The position numbers and the translations under genes are program-made. Under the pieces are notes generated by a model. It was not told the origin of the DNA, did not search any database, and was given only the letters and a program-made list of their open reading frames with translations. Source: 0-14-0-20-45-22 sp041645495 (GTDB lineage: Bacteria; Fidelibacterota; UBA2242). From it: a stretch of DNA of 33,343 nucleotides. This document shows positions 16,411 to 24,144 of the stretch, piece by piece. Positions within the stretch are counted from its first letter, which is position 1. Each line of letters starts with the position of its first letter. The DNA is taken from NCBI GenBank assembly GCA_041645495.1, contig JBAZPZ010000014.1:1-33343 (forward strand), in the 5' to 3' direction.

Positions 16411-16487
16411 GCCTAATCCACCTAATTAATCCGCCGGTGGCGTACATCCCCAATCAACCTAATTAACCAATTCAACCTAATCAACCC
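16411..16487. repeat. Diverged member of the AATCAACC-type dispersed repeat
   Basis: This intergenic stretch is built from CCTAATCCACC, CCTAATTAATCCGCCGG, CCAATCAACC and CCTAATCAACCC, clearly the same family as the tandem array at 10471-10656. Both places include CTAAT followed by a few bases and ATCCGCCG (10651-10665 and 16422-16435), so the family has a recognisable edge. Confidence 0.6.
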
Positions 16488-16524
16488 AAACGATTTTCTT
16501 GGCGGAAACCGGATTTCGTCTTAT
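16488..16524. repeat. 37-bp direct repeat, copy 1 (upstream of the DUF3800 gene)
   Basis: Identical over 37 bases to 17561-17597; it begins AAACGATTTTCTTGG and ends CGGATTTCGTCTTAT. It ends 45 bp before the DUF3800 start codon. With the bases that follow, it contains TTGG (16499-16502), 19 bases, and TATTTTAG, a plausible -33/-7 type promoter. Confidence 0.9.
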
Positions 16525-16569
16525 TTTAGAGCGAATTTAGTGGGTTTATTTACAGGGGAAGTGAATTAT

Positions 16570-17418
16570 ATGGCATATTTCTTCTTCATCGACGAAAGCG
16601 GAATTGATAGACGCAATTCTCCGTATGAAGTCCTGTGCGGGGTTGCCATTGAAGACAGAGATTTGTGGAATATTGTATCTCAACTTAAAAATGTAGAAGA
16701 ACAACTTTTAGGAACGCGCTACAGTGGACAGAAGCGAGAAATTAAAGGTAGCAAATTTTTAAAGAAGAAAGTGTTCAAGCAAGCCGCCTCGTTCGATTCC
16801 ATCCATATTGATGAAAGAACACTCCTTGCAAAGCAGTGTATCGAGAATGGTTCGATTGCAGATAGGCGTCAAATGGCGGCTTTGTCACAATCTAAACTTG
16901 ATTATATCAGAAAACTATTGGAAATCTGCTCACAGTTCCACGTAAAAATATTCGCGTCGATTTCGTCTGAACCTATCAGGGAAACAGACGATGAGGCTGA
17001 TGGATTGCTTCGAAGAGACTATGTCTATGCGTTTGAGCGAATGTATTATTACCTGGAAGACAAGAAAAGAGAAGACCAGGGAATTATCGTTTTCGATGAA
17101 CTTGAAAAATCGAAAAGTCATGTTCTGGTTTTTCAACTGGAAAACTACTTTAAAAAGACCGCGAAAGGGCGTACTCGTTCAGGACTGGTAATTCCCGAAC
17201 CGTTTTTTGTTCATAGCGACCTAACAACGGGCATTCAAATCGCCGATATAATCGCCTACATCATTTCATGGGGATTCAGACTGAGAGGTATGACTAAACC
17301 TGTGAGACGTGAATTGGACGAATTTGTCAAACTATTAGAACCGTTAAAGTATTCTACAACAAGAGATGTTGAAGGACATCCGGACGCGCTTATTTGGAGC
17401 GTGATTTTCGTAAAATAA
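16570..17418 (+). CDS. DUF3800 family protein
   Basis: 282 residues from the ATG at 16570, preceded by AGGGGAAG; the frame extends to 16540 but the family motif starts at once after this ATG. The N-terminus MAYFFFIDESGIDRRNSPYE with Asp8-Glu9-Ser10 and the C-terminal DLTTGIQIADIIAYII are the hallmarks of DUF3800, whose conserved acidic residues suggest an RNase H-like metal site. Members are common in mobile and defence-associated regions, but the biochemical role is not established. Sampled 60-base lines of the gene are 35-38% G+C against about 60% in a sampled line of the following gene, pointing to acquisition by transfer. Identical 37-bp sequences lie upstream of this gene and just downstream of it. 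No partner toxin, restriction or transposase gene is adjacent. Confidence 0.85.
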   Translation: MAYFFFIDESGIDRRNSPYEVLCGVAIEDRDLWNIVSQLKNVEEQLLGTRYSGQKREIKGSKFLKKKVFKQAASFDSIHIDERTLLAKQCIENGSIADRRQMAALSQSKLDYIRKLLEICSQFHVKIFASISSEPIRETDDEADGLLRRDYVYAFERMYYYLEDKKREDQGIIVFDELEKSKSHVLVFQLENYFKKTAKGRTRSGLVIPEPFFVHSDLTTGIQIADIIAYIISWGFRLRGMTKPVRRELDEFVKLLEPLKYSTTRDVEGHPDALIWSVIFVK

Positions 17419-17560
17419 AAAAGGCAATGTCAGTTTCCCGGCAAAGCCTCCGGCATAGTATAGAGCTGTTTAGTCTATTTGCAAAGAAATATTTTTAGTA
17501 CGCTATCTAACGATAAAACTACCCGCTATCACACAAACGATCCAATCAGAAGGAAAGGCA

Positions 17561-17597
17561 AAACGATTTTCTTGGCGGAAACCGGATTTCGTCTTAT
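17561..17597. repeat. 37-bp direct repeat, copy 2 (upstream of the AMP nucleosidase gene)
   Basis: Exact copy of 16488-16524, 1073 bp downstream in the same orientation. It ends 41 bp before the AMP nucleosidase start. The remaining DNA between 17419 and 17560 is AT-rich, with no recognisable gene or terminator. Confidence 0.9.
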
Positions 17598-17602
17598 CTT
17601 GC
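17572..17602 (+). promoter_or_regulatory. Candidate promoter of the AMP nucleosidase gene, within repeat copy 2
   Basis: TTGG (17572-17575), 19 bases, then TATCTTGC (17595-17602), similar to the Bacteroidetes -33/-7 consensus. Transcription would begin near 17609, about 30 nt before the ATG, with an AAGGAT ribosome-binding site between. The call rests on pattern similarity and position only. Confidence 0.4.
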
Positions 17603-17638
17603 CACCGATATGCAAATCGAGTCGATAAGGATTTTGAT

Positions 17639-18415
17639 ATGAATATAAACAAACTCGAAATAGCCAAAAACTGGTTGCCGCGCTATACCGGTATGCCGCT
17701 CAATCTGTTCGGCGAATTCGTTTTGCTAACGAATTTCCGGAACTATGTGGAAAATTTCTGCCAGAGGTTCAACTGCGATCTCTACGGAGAGGGACATCCG
17801 ATGCAGGCGGCGACGAATTCCTCCGGATTGTCGATCATCAACTTCGGCATCGGTTCGCCAAACGCCGCGACGATCATGGATTTGCTGATCGCGGTCAATC
17901 CGTCCGGCGCTCTGTTTCTCGGCAAATGCGGCGGGCTGAAGCAATCGACGGAAATCGGCCACTTCATTTTGCCGATCGCCGCCATTCGCGGAGAAGGAAC
18001 CAGCGACGATTATTATCCGCCGGAAGTTCCCGCCCTGCCGTCGTTCAAACTCCACAAATTCGTCTCCGAAAAAATCGTTCAACACGGTTACGATTACCGC
18101 ACCGGCGTGGTTTACACCACGAACCGGCGCGTCTGGGAACACGATCAGCCGTTTCACGATCGCCTGCACAAAATGACCTGCATCGCCATCGACATGGAGA
18201 CGGCGACGATTTTCATCGTCGGTCATTACAACGAAATTTCCCGCGGCGCACTTCTTTTGGTGTCCGATTTGCCGACGACGCCGGACGGCGTCAAGACCGA
18301 GGAATCGGACAAACAGGTCACGGCGGAATGGGCAAAAATCCACTTGATGATCGGCATCGAGGCGATGACGGAAATCGGCGTCAACGGCGAGCCGATCAAA
18401 CATTTTCGGTACTAA
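17639..18415 (+). CDS. amn: AMP nucleosidase (short, Bacteroidetes-type)
   Basis: 258 residues of the purine nucleoside phosphorylase/uridine phosphorylase fold. It hydrolyses AMP to adenine and ribose 5-phosphate in the cytoplasm. Recognisable blocks are KNWLPRYTGMPLNLFGEFVLLTNF at the N-terminus, IINFGIGSPNAATIMDLL, FLGKCGGLK, FILPIAAIRGEGTSDDYYPPEVPALP, VYTTNRRVWEHD, and the ribose-binding AIDMETATIF followed by GALLLVSDLP with its catalytic-type Asp. The length equals that of the short family, which lacks the N-terminal regulatory domain of the E. coli Amn protein. The start at 17639 has AAGGAT at 17627-17632. It stands alone, after the DUF3800 gene and before the surface-polysaccharide genes, and is high in G+C like the rest of the chromosome. 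Confidence 0.92.
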   Translation: MNINKLEIAKNWLPRYTGMPLNLFGEFVLLTNFRNYVENFCQRFNCDLYGEGHPMQAATNSSGLSIINFGIGSPNAATIMDLLIAVNPSGALFLGKCGGLKQSTEIGHFILPIAAIRGEGTSDDYYPPEVPALPSFKLHKFVSEKIVQHGYDYRTGVVYTTNRRVWEHDQPFHDRLHKMTCIAIDMETATIFIVGHYNEISRGALLLVSDLPTTPDGVKTEESDKQVTAEWAKIHLMIGIEAMTEIGVNGEPIKHFRY

Positions 18416-18418
18416 CCC

Positions 18419-18450
18419 TTCGATGAGGAAAAAAATAATCGTATATTTTG
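18419..18450 (+). promoter_or_regulatory. Candidate -33/-7 promoter giving a leaderless transcript
   Basis: TTCG (18419-18422), exactly 19 bases, then TATATTTT (18442-18449) and G: seven of eight positions of the Bacteroidetes -7 element. Starting about seven bases later, transcription would begin at or within a base or two of the ATG at 18457, which has no ribosome-binding site near it. Confidence 0.45.
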
Positions 18451-18456
18451 GCGGTT

Positions 18457-20139
18457 ATGATTCGTAGTCACCGGAGGTTGAAACAATTTTTCCTGACGCT
18501 TGTCGCCTTACCCGCGCTGGTTTTGGCTATCGGGTTGGACGTCCCGGCAACCGATCCCGTTTATGATTTTCTGAAACGATTGGAAACGCGCGGGATCGTT
18601 CGCGGCGTGAACGACATGGCGTTGCCACTCACCCGCGATGAGGTTGTTGCGCTTCTTCAAAAAGTGGTGACGAGGGAAACCGAACTATCGGGCATCGAGA
18701 AGACGATCCTGCGGGAATTCCTCGCCGATTACCGCTATGAAACCGAACGCCAGACGTCGTCGCTCGATTCGATCGACGCTCCGTTTTATCGACAAGGTTA
18801 TTTCCAACAATTCCCGGGGAAACTCTTTTCTCACGAGGACGGCATCGAGGAAAATCACCTGCTGATGTACGAAAAAGGCGATAATTTCTTCTGGTTCGAC
18901 GTTGGCGCGCGCGCCCGGGTTGACTGGAAAGACAATCACCAGAAACAGATGGTCTCCGACCGGTATTTGTTCCGGGGCGCTCTGGGAAAGTCGCTCACCT
19001 TTAACACCTTTTTCGCCCGCATCATGAAAAAATACAATCCGTCGTTCACCGAGCCATACGATGAGGAGATCGGCAACTGGAGTATGTTTCAGGCGGACAG
19101 TTCGGTGTCGCTGGATGTCCTCCAGTCTTCGCTGGTTTATCATAACGAGCGGTTCGATCTCGGCCTGTATCGCCAACCGATTTCGTGGGGCGCGAGCGGA
19201 ACGAACAACCTGATCCTGTCGAAAAGCGCGCCGATGTTTTCGTATATCGGATTCAATACGCGGTTCAAAGGCGTCAAACTGACGTTTCTCAACGGTTCGC
19301 TGATGAACGACAGTACACATGTCCGCTATTTATCAGTCGAAGAACGGAACCGTTCGAAGTACATCGCGGCGCACCGCCTCGACATTCCACTCTTTCGCGG
19401 GACGACGGTTGTCGGATTCAGCGAGATGGTCATTTACGGCGACCGTGATATCGAACTCTCATACGTTATGCCATTCGGATTTTTCTGGGCGTCGGGTCAT
19501 TCGCTGGAAGACCGCGACAACATGCTGATGGCAATGGATTTCAAGACGACCTGCATTAAAAACGTAACGCTTTACGGCTCCGTTCTGATCGACGAAATGC
19601 GGTTCAGCGAACTCGGCAATCACTGGTGGGCGAACAAACACGCCCTTCAGGCGGGAGCGCGCTTTTCACCGACCGTCGCCTCGGTTCCTGTCGATATTCA
19701 GGCGGAATTTACCGCCGTGCGTCCGTGGACATACACCCACAAGACGCTGACAACGGATTACACGCAGAACGGCATCTGTCTCGGCTTTCCGTACGGCGCC
19801 AATTCGCAGGCGTGGTTTTTACGGATCGGCGCTAATTTCACGCGGCGATTGTCGGTTTCGGGACAATTTCTGCATCTGAAACAGGGCGTCGATGACGCGA
19901 CGCATTACTGGGGCGGGAATCCGACGGTCAGTTACGAACTGCGCGATACGACATTCGACAATTCCACGAAATGGCTAATGGGCGACATTCAAACGACGAA
20001 CCGAATGAAAGTCGTCTGCAATTATGAACTGTTCAACGATTTTTACATCAAGACCGGAGCGGAATTCAATGCCGTCGAACTGAACGATGAGCGGGAATCT
20101 CACCGATTCGGATATATCGAACTGGAAGTCAATTTTTAA
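18457..20139 (+). CDS. Wzi-like outer-membrane capsule-assembly beta-barrel protein
   Basis: 560 residues from the ATG at 18457; a TTG nine bases upstream is an alternative. A signal peptide (residues about 1-25, FFLTLVALPALVLAIG) is followed by a helical N-terminal region (about 30-90, PVYDFLKRLETRGIVRGV...LTRDEVVALLQKV) that resembles an SLH-type or Wzi plug helix, then a long run of barrel strands ending in a terminal Phe (YIELEVNF). Typical Wzi-family traits include FDLGLYRQPISWGASGTNNLILS and the strand-loop-strand pattern around 300-480. Wzi anchors capsule or exopolysaccharide at the cell surface. Its stop overlaps the glycosyltransferase start by one base (TAATG), consistent with a surface-polysaccharide operon. 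The family call is moderately secure. Confidence 0.65.
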   Translation: MIRSHRRLKQFFLTLVALPALVLAIGLDVPATDPVYDFLKRLETRGIVRGVNDMALPLTRDEVVALLQKVVTRETELSGIEKTILREFLADYRYETERQTSSLDSIDAPFYRQGYFQQFPGKLFSHEDGIEENHLLMYEKGDNFFWFDVGARARVDWKDNHQKQMVSDRYLFRGALGKSLTFNTFFARIMKKYNPSFTEPYDEEIGNWSMFQADSSVSLDVLQSSLVYHNERFDLGLYRQPISWGASGTNNLILSKSAPMFSYIGFNTRFKGVKLTFLNGSLMNDSTHVRYLSVEERNRSKYIAAHRLDIPLFRGTTVVGFSEMVIYGDRDIELSYVMPFGFFWASGHSLEDRDNMLMAMDFKTTCIKNVTLYGSVLIDEMRFSELGNHWWANKHALQAGARFSPTVASVPVDIQAEFTAVRPWTYTHKTLTTDYTQNGICLGFPYGANSQAWFLRIGANFTRRLSVSGQFLHLKQGVDDATHYWGGNPTVSYELRDTTFDNSTKWLMGDIQTTNRMKVVCNYELFNDFYIKTGAEFNAVELNDERESHRFGYIELEVNF

Positions 20140-21233
20140 TGACAAATCTCATCGAGTTTTCCACCATTCTCGCGTTTCTCTATCTGCTGATCATGTTACT
20201 GATCGCGCTCGGCCTGATCTTTATCCGGATGACGCGGCGCATCCGTCAGACGCCTTCCGTTTCGGTCATCGTCTGCGCGCGAAACGAAGCGCCGGTTATC
20301 AGCCGCCTTCTCCAAAGCCTTGCAAATCTCCGCTACCCGGAAGACAAGTACGAGGTCATCCTGATCGACGACGATTCGTCGGACGGCACGCAAAACGTCA
20401 TGAATTATTATGCCGCCGGAAAGGAAAACTGGAAAGTCCTTCGACACGATAAATCAACCGACCCGCTGAAAGGGAAAAAAGGCGCGATCACGCAGGGCGT
20501 TCGCGAAAGCCGCGGCGAGATTATCATGGTCACTGACGCCGACTGCGTCGTTCCACCGGATTGGATAGCGTCTATGGTCGCCTGCTTCCGACCAGGCGTT
20601 GGAATGGTTCTGGGACACAGTCCCATCGAGGTGCGGGAAGGATTCATGAATATTTACGAGCGATTCGATACGCTTTGCGAAGCGTCGGTCGCCGCCGCAT
20701 CGACATATTACAACAAACCGACTCATGCAAACGGACGGAATCTGGCGTACCGGAAACAAGCCTTCGATGATGTCGGCGGATATAACAGCGGCGCGAACAC
20801 CGATACCGGCGACGACTTTTTCCTGATGCAGAAAATCCGCACGCAGACGCGCTGGCGCTTTGCGTACAACACCGATCCCGCCAGCTTCGTCCTCACCGAA
20901 CCGATGACGTTCGGGAAAAAATATATCCATCAGCAGCTTCGCCGGAACAGTAAGGCTTTCAATCTGACGATTCCGTTCTTTCTGCTCGGCATGATCGTTT
21001 TCTTTTTTCATGTGGTTCTGGCAATCTTGGTATTTTCGCCGTCGCTCTGGAACTGGCTCGGCATTTTGCTGATCTTCAAGTTTTTGTCTGAATTCATCGC
21101 GACGTATCACGGCGCCCGACTCTTCGGACAGGCCGATCTGCTAAAGTACTTTCCCGTCCTGTGGGCAATTTATCCCGTTTGTTACCTGACGTCGCAATTG
21201 GTCGGATCGCTGAAACTTTACCGGTGGAAATGA
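20139..21233 (+). CDS. Membrane-bound family 2 glycosyltransferase
   Basis: 364 residues. An N-terminal membrane segment (about 5-27) precedes a GT-A catalytic domain: SVIVCARNEAPVISRLLQSL, LIDDDSSDGT, the DADC metal-binding motif near 131-134, and TGDDFFLMQK, in which the acidic pair is the likely catalytic base region. Two or three hydrophobic C-terminal helices (about 285-355) follow. It probably transfers a sugar from a nucleotide donor to a lipid or growing glycan at the inner face of the membrane. The start ATG overlaps the preceding stop by one base, and the next gene follows 7 bp after its stop. Donor and acceptor are not predictable from sequence. Confidence 0.88.
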   Translation: MTNLIEFSTILAFLYLLIMLLIALGLIFIRMTRRIRQTPSVSVIVCARNEAPVISRLLQSLANLRYPEDKYEVILIDDDSSDGTQNVMNYYAAGKENWKVLRHDKSTDPLKGKKGAITQGVRESRGEIIMVTDADCVVPPDWIASMVACFRPGVGMVLGHSPIEVREGFMNIYERFDTLCEASVAAASTYYNKPTHANGRNLAYRKQAFDDVGGYNSGANTDTGDDFFLMQKIRTQTRWRFAYNTDPASFVLTEPMTFGKKYIHQQLRRNSKAFNLTIPFFLLGMIVFFFHVVLAILVFSPSLWNWLGILLIFKFLSEFIATYHGARLFGQADLLKYFPVLWAIYPVCYLTSQLVGSLKLYRWK

Positions 21234-21240
21234 GCCGATC

Positions 21241-22167
21241 GTGAACCGCCGACCTGCAATATATTACATCAAAAACATCGCGGTTCTGGTGCTCAAATTA
21301 GCGATCAGCGTTCTGCTGGTTCGGATCGCCATGCGGAAGGTCGATCTTTCCGAACTCGGACGGATTTATGGAACGATTGACGCATTTCAGGCGTCGGCGG
21401 TTGCAATGTTCATTCTGGCGAACTGGTCACTCCAGATCGTTCGCTGGGGAATGATTTTGCGGAGCAACGGCGTTCCGGCAAGTTTTATTGAAACACTCAA
21501 ATCGTATTTCATCGGCTATACGTTCCGCCTGCTGATACCGGGCGGCTACGCGGAATTCCTGAAAATCTATTACCTGAACGGAAAGCGGCGGCTCGGCTTC
21601 ATCGCCTATGGCGTCGAGTTGATTACCATGGCCATTACACAGGTATTGGCGATGGCAGTCGCCGGGTTTTATCTTTTTCCCGGCCAGCGGATCGTCTTTG
21701 TTATCCTCGCTTTCGGCGCCGTTGCGACATGTGTGTTTCTTCCCTATTTACGAAAAATTCAATTCATCGGAAAATACGTTCCCGACCAAACCCTGCGGTA
21801 TTCGCTGATCCTGCAATCCGGTTTGCTCACGCTCGTCTCACTCGTTGCGATCAACTGGCAATATCATTTCATCCTGAACTGGTCTGGTACGATTTCGTGG
21901 CTGTCGTGCGCGACGGCGGTGATTTTCATCCTCTGTTCGGGAAGCGTTCCGTTCACGTTTGCCGGTTTGGGCGTTCGGGAAAACCTTTCGATCTATTTAT
22001 TCGGATTGTTCGGCGTCAAATCGTCAGTTGCTGTCGCGACGAGTTTGTTTATCTTTTCGACGAATTTCGTTTTGCCTGCATTAGTCGGGCTGGTGTTCAT
22101 CCTGCTTCATCATGTCAAGCGGCGTGCGCTTCCGGTTCCAGTCCATTCGATTCCCCCAGAAGCTTAA
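21241..22167 (+). CDS. Flippase-like integral membrane protein (UPF0104 / LPG-synthase transmembrane family)
   Basis: 308 residues starting with GTG at 21241. About eight hydrophobic helices are visible. Family-typical blocks are NWSLQIVRWGMILRSNG, the FRLLIPGGYAEFLKIYYL segment corresponding to the conserved GR/GDxxR region, and SVPFTFAGLGVRENLSIYLFG near the C-terminus. The catalytic lysyl-transfer domain of MprF is absent, so this is the stand-alone membrane module, whose members are often linked to polysaccharide or lipid export. It is the third gene of the plus-strand surface operon. Its final 87 bp overlap the end of the opposite-strand glycosyltransferase gene. Confidence 0.8.
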   Translation: MNRRPAIYYIKNIAVLVLKLAISVLLVRIAMRKVDLSELGRIYGTIDAFQASAVAMFILANWSLQIVRWGMILRSNGVPASFIETLKSYFIGYTFRLLIPGGYAEFLKIYYLNGKRRLGFIAYGVELITMAITQVLAMAVAGFYLFPGQRIVFVILAFGAVATCVFLPYLRKIQFIGKYVPDQTLRYSLILQSGLLTLVSLVAINWQYHFILNWSGTISWLSCATAVIFILCSGSVPFTFAGLGVRENLSIYLFGLFGVKSSVAVATSLFIFSTNFVLPALVGLVFILLHHVKRRALPVPVHSIPPEA

Positions 22168-23247
22168 AATTCCCATCAGCGCGACATAAAGCGGTTGAAA
22201 TAAAAACCACAGGATGAAAACGCGGCGCAGTTCCGTCTGCCGAAATAATTGCGTTCCGCGCCACGCGACGACGCCTTCGCCGATCAATTTCAAGGCAATT
22301 AAAATGCCAAGCGGCGCTATTCCGACGATTCCTGTCAGCCAGCCGATGAAGTATCCGATCGGCGCGAGATTGGCGATGAATGTGGAAACGATCACGGTAA
22401 AAAACGGAATATTCAGATGAACCATGTAGTTCGCGTCGGTCGCCCACCTTGCCCGCTGTCGAATAAAACCAGCGATTGATGTGACCGGCCGGGTAGTTGT
22501 TATCGTTCGCGGATCGACTGCAAAGACAATCTTCGATCTCGCCTTACGCCGGACAATCTGCATAAAGAGCGAATCGTCGCCGCCGATCCGGTCTCGCAAA
22601 TCGTCGTATCCGCCTACAGACTGAAATATCGATTTACGAAAAGCCAAATTATCGCCCGCACAGCCCCACGCCAATCCCAAATTCAGCGTCGCCTGTTCCG
22701 CCGTCGTCAACATCAGAAAATCCAGCGCCTGCAAGCGGTAAAATAATCTTTGATCGTATTGGAAACCGCAAAAACCCGCAACCATGCCGACTTCATCGTC
22801 AAAGCATCCTGCCATCGCCGAAATCCAACCCGGCCCAACCTCGCCGTCAGCATCGCTTGTCAGGATAATTTCCCCTTTCGCATGCTCGATGCCGATGTTC
22901 ATGGCGGCTTTTTTATGGGTTAAATCTGTCGCAATGCCGCGGGTCGAAAGAACCTGCAGTTTAGGATTCGTCCGTGCGGCCTCGTTCAAGACCTCCAGCG
23001 TCCGGTCTTCGGACTCGTTATCGACGATGATAATTTCGTAGCGGTCGGCGGGATAATCCTGCTCGGCGAGACTGGCCAGCAGTCGATCCATCTGCTTTTC
23101 CTCGTTTTTCGCCGCAATGACGACGCTGACGAACGGGCGGTTGACATTTTTCGGTCGAAACGGATATCTCAGTCCGATCACATAGACGAGCAGAGACGCG
23201 CAGTAGATCAAAGAAAAAGCCAGCGCGATCCCGAAAATCACGCTCAT
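22081..23247 (-). CDS. Membrane-bound family 2 glycosyltransferase (second copy)
   Basis: 388 residues read leftwards from ATG at 23247. One N-terminal membrane segment (about 2-25), then a GT-A domain with VSVVIAAKNEEKQMDRLLASL, IIVDNESEDRT, LTSDADGEV (metal-binding DxD near 131-133), GGDDSLFMQ and RQRARWATD, the last resembling the QxxRW motif of processive enzymes. C-terminal hydrophobic helices span about 275-365. It is the same family as the plus-strand gene at 20139 but clearly diverged (DADG and QRARW features). It is the last gene of the minus-strand run, 31 bp after the CPBP protease gene, and its last 28 codons lie opposite the end of the flippase-like gene. No strong ribosome-binding site is visible. 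Confidence 0.87.
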   Translation of the reverse strand: MSVIFGIALAFSLIYCASLLVYVIGLRYPFRPKNVNRPFVSVVIAAKNEEKQMDRLLASLAEQDYPADRYEIIIVDNESEDRTLEVLNEAARTNPKLQVLSTRGIATDLTHKKAAMNIGIEHAKGEIILTSDADGEVGPGWISAMAGCFDDEVGMVAGFCGFQYDQRLFYRLQALDFLMLTTAEQATLNLGLAWGCAGDNLAFRKSIFQSVGGYDDLRDRIGGDDSLFMQIVRRKARSKIVFAVDPRTITTTRPVTSIAGFIRQRARWATDANYMVHLNIPFFTVIVSTFIANLAPIGYFIGWLTGIVGIAPLGILIALKLIGEGVVAWRGTQLFRQTELRRVFILWFLFQPLYVALMGILSFWGNRMDWNRKRTPLDMMKQDEHQPD

Positions 23248-23278
23248 GGCAGAATCCGCTTTTTAAAGGTCGAGGTTT

Positions 23279-24133
23279 TCATGAAGTAAATGCCGACTGG
23301 TCGTGAATATTTTCGATGAACACGATATTCTCGTCCCGCTCGGCCACCGGCGTTACGGCGACGAACCATTTCATTCCGAGATAAAACACGGCAATCGCCG
23401 CCACGATCAGCGCCGGATGCGTGTGTCCGTGAAATTCGTACCACGACAACGCGCCGTCCGGCAGATTGGAAAAGAGCACCGCAAATCCGTTGTTGATCGA
23501 ATGCAGAAGGAGCGAAACCCAGATCGAGCCGGTCCGCCAGGCAATATAGCCGAGAAAAACGCCGATGATGTAAATCTGGACGATTCCCCACGGATTGGAA
23601 TGAACCAGCGCGAACGTCAGTGCGGAATAGAGGGCGGCTTTCGTCACGTCGTTGAGCCGGTATTCCAGAATGCGCTGGAAAAATCCGCGGAAGAGCATTT
23701 CTTCGAACAGCGGCCCCAGAATCACGACAAAACCGATGATGACGAGCGCAGACTCGATGGAATCGATCGTCATGATCTTGTCGATCTGTTTGAAAATCTC
23801 CGGAGCCGGAAAGAACATCTGAACGAGCCTGTCCATCTCATCCATGACGACGACCATCCCGAGCCCGACGGGCAATATGGCAACGAGCGACTTCAACGAG
23901 ACGGCTTTCATCCGGAAAAACGTACGATATGACGAGCCGAGTTTCCTGCAAAACATAGCCACCGGCAACAGCATCAGACATTCGCCGACCAGCAGTCCGA
24001 GATAGGTAGCGTCGTCGGCAGAATTCCCGGTTGTTGCCAACGATGCGATGAGAATTGCAGTTGTCATGCCGAAAATGACGCCGAAGATCAGCAAGAAAAC
24101 TGCCGTTTTGGTTTTGGAAATAATCTCTGGCAT
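23279..24133 (-). CDS. CPBP family intramembrane metalloprotease
   Basis: 284 residues from the ATG at 24133, which is preceded by GGAGAA; an ATG at 24148 overlapping the previous stop as ATGA is the alternative and adds five residues. Seven or eight hydrophobic helices. The Abi/CPBP catalytic signature is complete: Glu144-Glu145 with Arg149 (GPLFEEMLFRGFF), His178 (TFALVHSN), and His211 with Asn215 (LLLHSINN). These proteases cleave within membranes, as in prenyl-protein processing or bacteriocin-related functions. It lies in a minus-strand run with a thioredoxin-like gene upstream and a glycosyltransferase downstream; the substrate is unknown. Confidence 0.88.
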   Translation of the reverse strand: MPEIISKTKTAVFLLIFGVIFGMTTAILIASLATTGNSADDATYLGLLVGECLMLLPVAMFCRKLGSSYRTFFRMKAVSLKSLVAILPVGLGMVVVMDEMDRLVQMFFPAPEIFKQIDKIMTIDSIESALVIIGFVVILGPLFEEMLFRGFFQRILEYRLNDVTKAALYSALTFALVHSNPWGIVQIYIIGVFLGYIAWRTGSIWVSLLLHSINNGFAVLFSNLPDGALSWYEFHGHTHPALIVAAIAVFYLGMKWFVAVTPVAERDENIVFIENIHDQSAFTS

Positions 24134-24144
24134 CGTTTCTCCGG

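Noticed and set aside
16488..17597. Insertion sequence carrying DUF3800 as transposase
   Set aside because: DUF3800 is not a transposase, no terminal inverted repeats were found, and 37 bp is long for a target duplication.
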